64,000 nt of DNA from positions 3,410,001 through 3,474,000 of the forward strand of contig CBDCER010000003.1 of the NCBI GenBank assembly GCA_965215855.1. Direction: 5' to 3'. Under the pieces are notes generated by a model. That model was not told the DNA's origin. It did no database searches and saw only the letters and a list, made by a program, of their open reading frames with translations. Numbering within the stretch: position 1 is the stretch's first letter; every line of letters begins with the position of its first letter. This document shows, one piece after another, positions 42,661 through 51,901 of this stretch. This DNA comes from J027 sp965215855 (lineage in GTDB: Bacteria; Chloroflexota; Anaerolineae; Aggregatilineales; J027). Made by a program: the position numbers and the translations under genes.

Positions 42661-43932
42661 CTAGAAATGCTCAAGGCCGCGATCAACCAGGCTGGTGATC
42701 ATATTGAAGATGAAGTCATTGTCTTCGGTTTTCTCAGTAATACGCTGTTCCATGGCCCGCGAAATCATGAACAAGGTGTCGCGCACCTTCTCCGTGGGCA
42801 TAGTGACACGGGTGTTGGCGATGACGCCCGCCGCAATGAGTGGCAGGTAGGTGCGGGCGAAATCCATTTGTTCGCCACTAATTAGCGTATTGACAATCGA
42901 GTCGGCATATTCGTGCGTTTCTTCTTCGGTGCCAAAATTCTCATTGGTTACAGTAGAAACCATCACAAAAGCATGCAGAATAGCATCCAGCAATATGCTT
43001 GGGAATAGGCGCTTGGTGACTAGGTGTGCTGGCTGGTTGGCAAAACGCTGGTCTTGCAGCAAAGTGCGGGCGACCTGTTTGAGCCACGTCGGATAGTCGG
43101 GTGGGTCCAGTATGGAAGCTTGCTCGACTCCCTGCTCAACCACTAACGTGATGGCTTTGGTTATGTATACAGCTTCGGCGACGTGTAGGGGATAACCTGC
43201 TTCTTTGAAATGTGCCTGGATAGTATTGAGCAAGGGTTTGAAGATCGCGTCGCGTCGCATTTGAGGCAACAATAATTCCAGCTCTGCCTGCACCCGTTCT
43301 ACAATCACATTGTCATCCATGTGATCTCGCATCGACCATATACTGACCCATTGAGGCTTCAATTTTTGCTGCGCTGGTGGTGGGCCTTTTTGAGGATAAA
43401 TGGTAAATGTATCCTGAATCATGTTGCGTTTGCCACCGTCTTCTGCCGAAAAACTGAGATTATGCAACGATTTCATTTGCTTCAGCGTTTCTTTGCGAAG
43501 CGTGGCTTTGGTGAAAGGACCACCACCCTGTGGTAAACGAATCTGGCGAGCCTGGCGCGAGAGTTTTTTCACCTTCAGTTTCATCTTCAGCACATAGTCT
43601 CTGGAAGGTGTGGTTTGGGGCGAATTGGCAATTGGTAATGTGACATAACCAACTTCGGCAGGTTTTAGTCCGACCAATAGCCGTGTCCGTCCGGCTGTGA
43701 ACATGCTTTTCTTTTTCTTCGCGTCACGTTGCGGGACTTCCAGCTCTACATGAACGTCCACTTCGCTATCCACCATGTTTTGGATGAGCAAAACGGCTTC
43801 AAACGCTTGCCCAGCCTGAACATGATCCGGACGTGAGCTGATCGCGCATTGCACACAGTCCATAACTTTGCGAGTGCCTTTGGTGACCACGCCAAGAATA
43901 TCGGGATAGTTGGGAGTATCTGCGTCAGCCAT
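42661..43932 (-). CDS. Unknown protein in the TIR operon
   Basis: A 423-residue cytoplasmic protein I do not recognise. Residues about 30-145 look like an Ig-like beta domain (PDHVQAGQAFEAVLLIQNMV, DVHVELEVPQRD). A mixed region follows. From about 210 the chain is mainly helical (ERVQAELELLLPQMRRDAIF). There is no signal peptide or membrane helix. It lies 15 bases after the TIR-transmembrane gene and 3 bases before the glycosyltransferase, so all three form an operon. Confidence 0.65.
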   Translation of the reverse strand: MADADTPNYPDILGVVTKGTRKVMDCVQCAISSRPDHVQAGQAFEAVLLIQNMVDSEVDVHVELEVPQRDAKKKKSMFTAGRTRLLVGLKPAEVGYVTLPIANSPQTTPSRDYVLKMKLKVKKLSRQARQIRLPQGGGPFTKATLRKETLKQMKSLHNLSFSAEDGGKRNMIQDTFTIYPQKGPPPAQQKLKPQWVSIWSMRDHMDDNVIVERVQAELELLLPQMRRDAIFKPLLNTIQAHFKEAGYPLHVAEAVYITKAITLVVEQGVEQASILDPPDYPTWLKQVARTLLQDQRFANQPAHLVTKRLFPSILLDAILHAFVMVSTVTNENFGTEEETHEYADSIVNTLISGEQMDFARTYLPLIAAGVIANTRVTMPTEKVRDTLFMISRAMEQRITEKTEDNDFIFNMITSLVDRGLEHF

Positions 43933-43947
43933 TCGTCTACCTTTATT

Positions 43948-45015
43948 CTAAACGTATAGTGTGGATAGCCACCCGATAAGACCGCCGAATATCGTACCCA
44001 ATCCCAGGAAGATTACAAAGTCAAGTAATTCAATATCAACGAATAGCGCACTGATGCTCAAGGTAATCAGGCAAATCACTATGGCAATGAAAGCATTGCC
44101 AATCAAAGGGCCGGGCATTTTCCATTCCATTCGCCCACCATCACGGATCTTCACATTCAGCCAGGGCAGCAGGAGCCATACAAGAGCAATAGGCAACGCC
44201 AGCACCACCTGACGAGCGATCATGGCTTCCAACAAGGCCAAAATAACCCCAATGACGGGTAATGCGCCCCATTGTATCGAATTCCATAAAGGGCGGCGGT
44301 GACGGGCGGCAGTTGCAGGCCGAGGCGAAGTAACCGGTGACGGAGGGGGCGGGGCACTTTTAGGGCGCTGGCGTGTGAGAGGAGCCGTAGGAATCAAGTC
44401 CTCAATCTGCCCATCATCATCGTCTTGATCAGATTCATCTAGTAATTGGAGGGTATGGCGGGCCAGATGCTTCACACCTGGATCAGTAGCCTTGAAGGCC
44501 AGATCACGCAGGCGTTGTTCGACCACTTCTAGCACATCAGGGTCGAGTTCATAGCGCATACTGCCCAACAATTCGAGGCCCTCATGTTGCAGGTCGGGGT
44601 CGTCACTGTCTAAAGCGTTTTGGATTTCGGATGGCAGAGCAGTTACGGAGTGTTGTGGTGGTGCTAGGTCTTCCAACAATGTCATCAAGGCGTCCTCATA
44701 TAAATCGAGGTCCGAGAAATTGAGAGGGAGAACACCTTTGAGGGTTGATGGAAGATGGTCAACAGCACCAATTCGTAGAGCGATGATGCGCTGTCCAGTT
44801 TGCTTTACCGCCTCCAGAGTTGAGAGAACCCGTGAATCGGTGGTGGCTGCTTCGGATAGTGCGACCAGGATAGCCTGCGCGTTCTGTAGGGCTGAAAACT
44901 GTGCGTCGGTGTCGTCCTGTGCCAATACACAGTTGATTTGATTCTGTTGTAGATCGCTCGCCAATTGTTTGGCAAAGAGGCTATCTTCAGGTGCATAGAC
45001 AAGGTAAACCTGCAT
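43948..45015 (-). CDS. TIR-like domain protein with C-terminal membrane helices
   Basis: A 355-residue protein. Residues 1 to about 125 look like a TIR domain: QVYLVYAPEDSLFAKQLASD, then AQAILVALSEAATTDSRVL and TLEAVKQTGQRIIALRIGA. The Glu in TLEAV is at the approximate place of the catalytic Glu of TIR NADases. A helical acidic part with HEAT-like character follows (about 130-200), then a Pro/Arg-rich linker (PPPPSPVTSPRPATA). About four membrane helices end the protein (PVIGVILALLEAMIA to VIFLGLGTIFGGLIGWL). First gene of a three-gene operon. TIR identity is moderate, by eye only. Confidence 0.68.
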   Translation of the reverse strand: MQVYLVYAPEDSLFAKQLASDLQQNQINCVLAQDDTDAQFSALQNAQAILVALSEAATTDSRVLSTLEAVKQTGQRIIALRIGAVDHLPSTLKGVLPLNFSDLDLYEDALMTLLEDLAPPQHSVTALPSEIQNALDSDDPDLQHEGLELLGSMRYELDPDVLEVVEQRLRDLAFKATDPGVKHLARHTLQLLDESDQDDDDGQIEDLIPTAPLTRQRPKSAPPPPSPVTSPRPATAARHRRPLWNSIQWGALPVIGVILALLEAMIARQVVLALPIALVWLLLPWLNVKIRDGGRMEWKMPGPLIGNAFIAIVICLITLSISALFVDIELLDFVIFLGLGTIFGGLIGWLSTLYV

Positions 45016-45129
45016 TTGCGTTCCTGTTCTATTTCTGCTTGCTATCTTGGTGCTTAGGATACCATGTCTGGCTTCACATGGAAACCAGTCTATAATGGTC
45101 GCAGAAGGTGATTCTGAAGGAGAATCAAC

Positions 45130-46299
45130 ATGAGCGATCTACAGAGAGTAATTGGATTGATTAAAGCGGGTCAGAAAGCCGAGGCACGTTCTATTCTGGT
45201 GCAGATATTGAAAGACGACCCTGATAATGAAAAAGCTTGGCTGGCAATGGCTTCTTGTGCGGCCAACAAAAGCCAGTTGGCGACAAGTGTGACCAATGTA
45301 TTGCGAATTAATCCGCAGAATGCTACTGCTTTGAAACTGGCCGAGCGATATAACGTGCCGATTCCAGACCAAACTGGAGCCTCTCTCAGTCAGCCACTTA
45401 CTGGGGACGATGAACCTGACATCGACCCTTATCCAACTGAACCTTCCAGTCCAACGATGCCGATGCGCTCCGACACGGTTCGCCAAGCCATGCAAGAGTT
45501 GAATGATGTGTTAAGTCAACCATCCCCCCGGCCGTTGGCGGTGATTGAATTGGACGATGATGATCATGATGTTGAAGCGGATCTGCCTGATGAAGACAAA
45601 GGACGCCGGAGGGGATTGCTGCGCCTGTGGTTGTTGGCGTTGATTGCTATTGTGATTGTGGGAGGGGTTGTCCTGTTATTCCTCGATGAAGATCGGCAAC
45701 AGGAGGCAGATGTATCTGGTACATGGACGGCGGAAGCTAGTACTGGCACAAGTATGGTTATTGCTCAAACCAATGTGGCTGTTGAGCGTGATGCCCAGGC
45801 TACTGCGACAGCTTTCACTGGAACGGAAACAGCTGTTTATCTGACTGAGGCCGCGATTGCGTCGGCGACTAATGCAGCAGGGACACAGATTGCTCTAAAC
45901 GCGACTAGCACCGCAGCGGTCCCTCCTACACGTACACCGGCCAGTTATATCCAGGCGGCGAACATTGTTGCCGTCATTACTGACGCCAACCCACCAGTTA
46001 TTGAACCCCGCGACACCTTTGCGCTGGACGAAGTAGTGAGTGTGGAAGTTTTGCTGGCATCAGGTAATGAAACTTTGCATATTGAAGTTGAATTGTGGCG
46101 TGTGGATGACAATGAGGAAATGGAAACTCAGCAACAGCAGGCTGCACTGGATACATTTACCTCAGCTCTGTTTTTTAATTTCGTACCAGCCAATGACACC
46201 TGGGATGTGGGCGATTACCGCGTAGATGTTTATGCTGAAGGAGAGCCCGCTCTTTCTGCTTCATTCACAATCGCTGAATCTAGTCAAGAGGCTGAGTAG
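45130..46299 (+). CDS. TPR-like membrane protein with an extracytoplasmic beta domain
   Basis: A 389-residue protein. AAGGAGA precedes the ATG. The first 80 residues are a short helical repeat of TPR type (IGLIKAGQKAEARSILVQIL, DDPDNEKAWLAMASC). An acidic linker leads to one membrane helix (about 162-182, LWLLALIAIVIVGGVVLLFL). A Thr/Ala-rich stalk follows and then a C-terminal Ig-like domain (IEPRDTFALDEVVSVEVLL). It probably senses or scaffolds across the membrane. It is directly followed by an alpha/beta hydrolase gene. Confidence 0.72.
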   Translation: MSDLQRVIGLIKAGQKAEARSILVQILKDDPDNEKAWLAMASCAANKSQLATSVTNVLRINPQNATALKLAERYNVPIPDQTGASLSQPLTGDDEPDIDPYPTEPSSPTMPMRSDTVRQAMQELNDVLSQPSPRPLAVIELDDDDHDVEADLPDEDKGRRRGLLRLWLLALIAIVIVGGVVLLFLDEDRQQEADVSGTWTAEASTGTSMVIAQTNVAVERDAQATATAFTGTETAVYLTEAAIASATNAAGTQIALNATSTAAVPPTRTPASYIQAANIVAVITDANPPVIEPRDTFALDEVVSVEVLLASGNETLHIEVELWRVDDNEEMETQQQQAALDTFTSALFFNFVPANDTWDVGDYRVDVYAEGEPALSASFTIAESSQEAE

Positions 46300-47163
46300 A
46301 TGATGCCCGATGCCTGGCGACAAAACGGTGACTTCATGACTGTCGGAGACCATCGTATTTATGTGCAAGTGCGTGGTGAAGGACCACCTCTGATGATCTT
46401 GCATGGATTTCCAACGGCCAGTTATGACTATGTGCATCTGGCTCCATTACTCGAAGATCGCTACCGGCTGATTCTATTTGATTTCCTCGGTTACGGTTTT
46501 TCGAGCAAACCACGGAACCATCCTTACTCACTGTTTGAACAGGCTGACATCGCCGAGGCGGTGGCTGCCCGTTTTGGTATGGAGCGTGTTTTTATTTTGA
46601 CGCATGATATGGGTAACTCGGTCACGCTGGAGTTAATGAAACGCGGGCAATTACAGATGGAAAAGGTGGTCATGCTCAATGGTAGCGTTTGGCTTCAGCA
46701 CTATCGCCCGGTCATCACCCAAAAGCTGCTATTGCATCCGGTCATTGGTCCTATCATCACACGCCTGCGTCTGATCCGCCGCCCGACCTTTGCTCGTCAG
46801 TTTGGCAAATTGTTTGCCGAAAAGCCATCGGCTGAGGAAATTGCCGCTTTCTGGTCGTTGATAAAATACAACGGCGGACTTGCTAACTACCACTTGCTGA
46901 TTCGCTATTTGAGTGAACGCAAGGTTCATGAGAAAGTGTGGCTGGAGGCTTTGGCGGCGCATACAGCTCCTTTGACTGTTATCTGGGGCCACCGTGATCC
47001 AGTGTCGGTTCCTAAAATTGCCGATGTCATCCTCGAAAAGCGCCCTGATGCTGTTTATCATCCATTGAAAGATGTGGGGCATTTCCCGCAATGGGAAGCG
47101 CCGCAGCGCGTTGCAGAGATCATCCGAGAGCATCTGGGAGAAAATTTTGCAAATGAATCATAA
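46300..47163 (+). CDS. Alpha/beta hydrolase with Asp nucleophile (dehalogenase/MEST-like)
   Basis: A 287-residue hydrolase beginning right after the previous stop codon. MILHGFPTASYDY is the oxyanion loop. The nucleophile elbow is LTHDMGNSV, with Asp in place of the usual Ser, as in haloalkane dehalogenases, epoxide hydrolases and MEST-type proteins. WGHRDPVSVP and VGHFPQWEAPQ give the acid and His. Substrate unknown. A regulator of the DtxR type follows after 74 bases. Confidence 0.87.
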   Translation: MMPDAWRQNGDFMTVGDHRIYVQVRGEGPPLMILHGFPTASYDYVHLAPLLEDRYRLILFDFLGYGFSSKPRNHPYSLFEQADIAEAVAARFGMERVFILTHDMGNSVTLELMKRGQLQMEKVVMLNGSVWLQHYRPVITQKLLLHPVIGPIITRLRLIRRPTFARQFGKLFAEKPSAEEIAAFWSLIKYNGGLANYHLLIRYLSERKVHEKVWLEALAAHTAPLTVIWGHRDPVSVPKIADVILEKRPDAVYHPLKDVGHFPQWEAPQRVAEIIREHLGENFANES

Positions 47164-47237
47164 ATTTATTATCATATCCGGCAGTCACCAATGAAAGGAG
47201 AGGCGAGCCGGGTTGTTGTCTCACGGCATCTTAAATT

Positions 47238-47912
47238 ATGGCAATCAGTACGGTCATGCAGGAATATTTGGCGGAAGTGTACCGCATTGCGACTTATCAA
47301 GATGAGCCATATGTCAGCACATCGGTGCTGGCCGACGCGATGGGGGTAACTGCGCCAGCCGTCGCTCGCATGGCGACACGATTGCGCGAGGCGGGGTATG
47401 TTCAACATGAGCCGTATCATGGCATGTGCTTGACTGATAGTGGCGAACGCCAGGCATTGAGGGCCATTCGTCGCCATCGCCTGACGGAGAGCTTTCTGGT
47501 CAAAGTGATGGGATTTAAATGGCACGATGTCCATGATGAAGCCGACCAATTGGGCGTGGCTGTCAGCGAGCGTCTGGCGGAACGCATGGAAATTATGGCG
47601 GACTATCCGCGTCGTTGCCCACATGGAGAACCGATCCCCACCGCCGACGGAGTTATGCCTGTTATTGAAGACAGCCGTCTTACAGAGGTTAATCCTCCGG
47701 CGGATTTGATGATCAGCCGCGTGCGGACTCATAACCCTGAGGTGCTGATCTACCTGGAGGAATTAGGTTTGGTTCCAGAACAGCATGTGACATTAGTTTC
47801 ACGTGCCCCCTTCAATGGACCGTTGCGCCTGCGGATTGATCGCAATGAACAGGTTATTGGCGTCGAATTAGCCAATACCTTGCGTGTTAGCTTTGATGAA
47901 GAGCCAGCATAG
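47238..47912 (+). CDS. DtxR/MntR-family metal-dependent regulator
   Basis: A 224-residue iron- or manganese-sensing repressor. The N-terminal winged helix includes VSTSVLADAMGVTAPAVARM and EPYHGMCLTDSGERQA. The dimerisation and metal part has RHRLTESFLVKVMGFKW and HDEADQLGVAVSERLAERM, with His and Glu in the normal positions. A C-terminal FeoA/SH3-like domain is present (EELGLVPEQHVTLVSR). No target metal-transport gene is nearby, so its regulon is outside the window. Confidence 0.92.
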   Translation: MAISTVMQEYLAEVYRIATYQDEPYVSTSVLADAMGVTAPAVARMATRLREAGYVQHEPYHGMCLTDSGERQALRAIRRHRLTESFLVKVMGFKWHDVHDEADQLGVAVSERLAERMEIMADYPRRCPHGEPIPTADGVMPVIEDSRLTEVNPPADLMISRVRTHNPEVLIYLEELGLVPEQHVTLVSRAPFNGPLRLRIDRNEQVIGVELANTLRVSFDEEPA

Positions 47913-47938
47913 GTTAGTTTGGAGTTCATTTGTTTTCT

Positions 47939-47966
47939 AAACACCGGCGAGTTGTCGGTGTTTTTT
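47939..47966 (+). terminator. Rho-independent terminator after the DtxR-type gene
   Basis: AAACACCG and CGGTGTTT form a stem followed by more Ts (TTTTTT in total). It separates the regulator from the chemosensory operon. Confidence 0.75.
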
Positions 47967-48015
47967 GCTATCGTTAACGAGACGCTTGTGATACAACCTG
48001 TTAAAAGGCAGGTAT

Positions 48016-48642
48016 ATGACATCATCAATTCCACCATCTAAACCTAAAGATACACCACCATCGCTCGACTGGGAGACGATTCGTCGCACCTTGAACGAAA
48101 CAGTGGCATTATTGGATGAGAAGGGCGGAGCGGCTGGCGCCCATGATGCGATCATGCAACAGCGGACGGTGCAGGCGGCACAACCACTTGTGCCACGAAT
48201 TGCTATCGAGGATCAACTGCCCGTATTGGCATTTCAGCTTGGGGCCGAACGCTATGCCGTGCCAGTAGCCGCAGTCAGCGCGGTAGCGGAAACAAAGCAT
48301 ATTACCCCAATCCCCTGTGTGCCTGCCTATTATCGTGGCGTTGCTAATCTGGGCGGTAAAATTATCAGTATCTTAGATTTATCTGCGCTGTTTGGCATTC
48401 AACAGGCCGAAGTTGAGGTCACCGCACGTCATTTGGTAGTTGTAGTCGAAGGCGCAGGGTTAGAGATTGGGCTATATGTCAACCAGGTAGAATCAGTGGT
48501 GTATTTATCCGCCGAGATGCTCAAAGCATCGGGGTCTGATGAAGAATTGGAAGTGCAGGCTGTAACCACCGATGGCTTAGTCGTTTTGGATGTGGAACAC
48601 TTGTTGCGTGATCCTCGTATTCGGATTCATGAGGAAGTTTAA
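48016..48642 (+). CDS. cheW: CheW-like coupling protein
   Basis: A 208-residue protein. The first 70 residues are a variable, acidic extension. The CheW domain occupies about 72-205: LPVLAFQLGAERYAVPVAAV, VPAYYRGVANLGGKIISILD and the closing VVLDVEHLLRDPR. It couples receptors to CheA. Its stop overlaps the start of the next gene (TAATG). It is the first gene of the chemosensory operon, behind a terminator. Confidence 0.92.
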   Translation: MTSSIPPSKPKDTPPSLDWETIRRTLNETVALLDEKGGAAGAHDAIMQQRTVQAAQPLVPRIAIEDQLPVLAFQLGAERYAVPVAAVSAVAETKHITPIPCVPAYYRGVANLGGKIISILDLSALFGIQQAEVEVTARHLVVVVEGAGLEIGLYVNQVESVVYLSAEMLKASGSDEELEVQAVTTDGLVVLDVEHLLRDPRIRIHEEV

Positions 48643-50012
48643 TGGATGTCAGTTCACCTCCCCAGATTGTTGATCGAATCGCGCTGGTGGCATTCGGCTT
48701 AGGACTATGTGTGGCATTGACGCTGGATGACGTGTCACTCGCGGCTGTCTTGATTGCGTTGATGGTGGTGGGGCTTGTGCCATTTTTGTGGAATCGCTCC
48801 CCGTTCACTGAATCTGCCCCGAATGCTGCCTGGTTGAGCCAAGTGTTAACGCTGGGCATCGCTTTGTTGGTGGTTTCGGAACATGATTGGCTGCGGATTG
48901 CACCAGTTAGTGTATTGGTGTTGGGAACACTTATGCTGCTGAAAGGTTCAGAAGATACGATAACGCGATGGGTTATTATGGGCGGGGCAGTTTGGTTGCC
49001 GCTTTCGTTGCTGCTAAATACCAATACCCAGTTTTCGACAGATGTGTGGATGCCGTTGAGCTTGTATGTGGGCGGCGTGTTCTTCTTTTTGACCTATTCA
49101 ATTGAATCACTTACACGAACCACTGAGGCAGAGCAATTGACAGATGCACCTCGTGAGGACTTGAGTGATTTGTTGGAAGAACTACACACTGTAGCTTCGA
49201 CTACCCAGGCTATTGCCAACCAGCAGGCCAGCCGCGCTGAACAACAAGACCAAGTGGTTTCTGATATGCAGACCTCGTTAATGATGTTCCGGGAGATGGT
49301 ACATCGGGTAGAAAACAACACTGATACTATGCGTTCTGCTGTGGAACATGCTGCTGCGGTATCAGATGACGGCCATGATATTATCCACCACGTACTGGAC
49401 AGTATGCAGCAGACCCATGCGGCAGTTGAGCAGGTCGGACATGCGATAGCCCAACTCGCGGTGTATTTGCGCCGCATTGGGCAGATTATCGCATCAGTTT
49501 CCGATATCGCTACGCAATCGAACTTTCTGGCGCTCAATGCCCAATTGGAGGCGGCACGCGCTGGCGAACGTGGACGTGGGTTTACCATTGTTGCTGATGA
49601 AGTGCGTGATTTGGCCGATCAGTCTCGCCAGGCGACGGGCGATGTACGTGGCATTCTAAAAGATATTCAGGAGGCTGTGTCCGCTGCAATAGATGTGATT
49701 GAAGCTGGTGTGAATGGCGTTGATCAAAGCTTGCGGCAAGCTCAGGACGCCGCAGAAATCATTCACCAATTGCAGGCAACGGTTGATACTGAGAAAACAG
49801 TATCCGAATCTATTGAAACTGCGCTGGCTACCCAATTAGACGAAGTATCTCGCCTGGAACAACTGATGCAAAACCTGGGCCAGATTGTGCTGCACAACCA
49901 GGCAGCGGCACGGATGGCGACCAGTGTATCCGAGAATTTAAACGAGTTATCCGGCAAATTGTCATCTGCTGTAGCTCTTGAGGAAACTGATGACCACTCA
50001 AAGAACTCGTAA
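48642..50012 (+). CDS. Methyl-accepting chemotaxis-type receptor, polytopic N-terminus
   Basis: A 456-residue receptor. The first 150 residues have about five hydrophobic segments and no recognisable sensor domain. The cytoplasmic coiled coil extends to the C-terminus and includes the hairpin tip IATQSNFLALNAQLEAARAG followed by ERGRGFTIVADEVRDLA. The tip Gln-Ser-Asn form is a normal variant. No HAMP domain is evident. Its start overlaps the cheW stop and its end overlaps the next receptor by 23 bases. Confidence 0.88.
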   Translation: MDVSSPPQIVDRIALVAFGLGLCVALTLDDVSLAAVLIALMVVGLVPFLWNRSPFTESAPNAAWLSQVLTLGIALLVVSEHDWLRIAPVSVLVLGTLMLLKGSEDTITRWVIMGGAVWLPLSLLLNTNTQFSTDVWMPLSLYVGGVFFFLTYSIESLTRTTEAEQLTDAPREDLSDLLEELHTVASTTQAIANQQASRAEQQDQVVSDMQTSLMMFREMVHRVENNTDTMRSAVEHAAAVSDDGHDIIHHVLDSMQQTHAAVEQVGHAIAQLAVYLRRIGQIIASVSDIATQSNFLALNAQLEAARAGERGRGFTIVADEVRDLADQSRQATGDVRGILKDIQEAVSAAIDVIEAGVNGVDQSLRQAQDAAEIIHQLQATVDTEKTVSESIETALATQLDEVSRLEQLMQNLGQIVLHNQAAARMATSVSENLNELSGKLSSAVALEETDDHSKNS

Positions 50013-51201
50013 TTTTATTATTGGCCTGAGTGCCGTGCCCATTCCCATCAGTATGATCTTGATTTTGGTTGTGGCAGGCGGTGAGGTTTCAGAGGATTCT
50101 CTGGCGCTGATCTTTGGCGTACTTTTGATGGCAATGCTCATTGGGATGGGGATTAGTTGGTATGTGACGCGTACCATCTTGCGTACATCCGATCAAGCCA
50201 TGCAAGCTATTGAGACATTTTCAACCCGTTTGCAGGCGGGTGATTTGACAGTGCAGACCGAATTGCCAGCCGAGTTCAGTGATGATGCGCTGACGCAATT
50301 GGTCACTGGGTTGAATAACTTAACCACTCAATTGCGCGGGGCGATAGAACAGATGTTGGGTATTGCTGAAGGAGTGGCAGATAAATCTGATGAAATATTG
50401 AATGCCACCAATATCCAAATTGGTACAGCATCCGATCAAGATTCCAGTGTGATGCAAACCAGTAGTACCGTTCAAGAAGTGAGGGCCACGGTTTCCGAGA
50501 CGGCAGAACGAGCGGCGGCAGTGGCGGAAATGGCTCAGACATCGGTGGATGTATCCAAAGCAGGGCAACAGGCTGTTAGTGATGCTATTGACGGCATGAA
50601 TTTAATCCGCCAGCGTGTCGAGAGCATCGCCGATAATATTCTGGTACTCTCGGAACATACACAGCAAATTGGCGAGATTATTGCAACGGTCTCGGCGCTG
50701 GCCGATCAGAGTAAGTTGCTGGCGCTGAATGCGTCGGTGGAAGCAGCACGCGCTGGTGAAGAAGGCAAGGGATTTGCGGTCGTGGCGATGGAAGTTCGTA
50801 ACTTGGCCGAGCAAAGTCGTGAAGCGACCAACCAGGTGCGTGACCTGTTAAGCGAGATTCAGCAGGCAACTAATAGCGCCGTGATGGTGACTGAGGAAGG
50901 AACAAAGGGTGTCGATGCGGGTGTAGCACTGGTCAATCGCGCTGGCGAGAGTATCCGAGAACTTGCTAGCACTATTGAAGAGGCGGCCTTTGCGGCGGTG
51001 CAGATTGCCGCCAGCACACGCCAACAAACAGTAGGTGTCGATCAGTTGATGGAGGCCATTCAAAACATCAGCGAGTCTACGGCCCAGGCTTCATCCAGCA
51101 CCATGTCGGTTGAACGGGCAGCGCGTGAGTTGAACTCAATGGCACGTAAGCTCGGCGAACTGGTTGAACAATATCGAGTGGCGGACAATGGATCTCAGTA
51201 G
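49990..51201 (+). CDS. Methyl-accepting chemotaxis-type receptor with HAMP
   Basis: A 403-residue receptor. Two membrane helices (about 10-32 and 40-62) are joined by a very short loop, so there is no room for a periplasmic ligand domain. A HAMP domain follows (ILRTSDQAMQAIETFSTRLQ). The signalling tip is ALADQSKLLALNASVEAARA, then GEEGKGFAVVAMEVRNLA. Signal input probably comes from the membrane or another protein. The gene overlaps both the receptor before it and the methyltransferase after it. Confidence 0.88.
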   Translation: MTTQRTRNFIIGLSAVPIPISMILILVVAGGEVSEDSLALIFGVLLMAMLIGMGISWYVTRTILRTSDQAMQAIETFSTRLQAGDLTVQTELPAEFSDDALTQLVTGLNNLTTQLRGAIEQMLGIAEGVADKSDEILNATNIQIGTASDQDSSVMQTSSTVQEVRATVSETAERAAAVAEMAQTSVDVSKAGQQAVSDAIDGMNLIRQRVESIADNILVLSEHTQQIGEIIATVSALADQSKLLALNASVEAARAGEEGKGFAVVAMEVRNLAEQSREATNQVRDLLSEIQQATNSAVMVTEEGTKGVDAGVALVNRAGESIRELASTIEEAAFAAVQIAASTRQQTVGVDQLMEAIQNISESTAQASSSTMSVERAARELNSMARKLGELVEQYRVADNGSQ

Positions 51202-51901
51202 AAGCGCCCAGGAATCGGGCTGGCGAGATTATCCCAGCGAGGAATGGGATCAGCGCAAGCCAGTGAATTGGCTGCATGATTGGTCTTTTTGGGAATGGTG
51301 CGCGACACGTTTTGCTGATGGCCCGATTCTGGAATTGGCCTGTGGCAATGGACGTATTACACGCCAACTGACATTGGCTGACTATTCAGTGGTCGCGGTG
51401 GATGTAAATCCACATTTTCTGAATCGGGCTATCGACAATGTGCCGGATACAGCCAGACAGCATGTTACATTTGTGTTGCAGGATGTGGTGCATCTGGCGT
51501 TGGATCAGACATTTCACCTGGCGATCATGGCTGATTGGGCATTCCCAGCAATTTTGACGCAGGAAGATCAGTCCAGGTTCTTGCAAAACCTGGCATGTCA
51601 TTTGGAACCCGGCGGTATTTTCGCCTTCAACACTCTGAATCCTGAAGTGGAGCAGGTAAATTTACGTTCTGATGGAACATGGGAAGGGGGACAGCGGCGT
51701 TTCGATGTTGAGACGCAGATTGAAACACGGCGTTCAGGTCTACGTGATGTCCGGCTGCGCCATACCACGCTGGGTGAGATTGGGACATTGGCGCACCAGG
51801 CAGGATTTAAAATATGCGAACGCTATGGCGGTACAGATCGACGTCCGTTACAGAATATCGCGGGCGATGATTTGACGTTGATATTGCGGAAAATGTCATG
51901 A
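51188..51901 (+). CDS. Class I SAM-dependent methyltransferase
   Basis: A 237-residue methyltransferase. The ATG at 51188 overlaps the receptor gene by 14 bases. Motif I is ILELACGNGRITRQL, followed by VVAVDVNPHFLNRA and the catalytic-side LAIMADWAFPAIL. The fold is the usual small-molecule type, not CheR, which has a distinct N-terminal domain. It lies between the receptors and CheA and ends in a 4-base overlap (ATGA) with cheA. A role in receptor adaptation is possible but not supported by family resemblance. Confidence 0.82.
   Translation: MDLSRSAQESGWRDYPSEEWDQRKPVNWLHDWSFWEWCATRFADGPILELACGNGRITRQLTLADYSVVAVDVNPHFLNRAIDNVPDTARQHVTFVLQDVVHLALDQTFHLAIMADWAFPAILTQEDQSRFLQNLACHLEPGGIFAFNTLNPEVEQVNLRSDGTWEGGQRRFDVETQIETRRSGLRDVRLRHTTLGEIGTLAHQAGFKICERYGGTDRRPLQNIAGDDLTLILRKMS

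Noticed and set aside
51188..51901. Methyltransferase as CheR
   Set aside because: It lacks the CheR N-terminal helical domain and beta subdomain. It is a generic class I enzyme.
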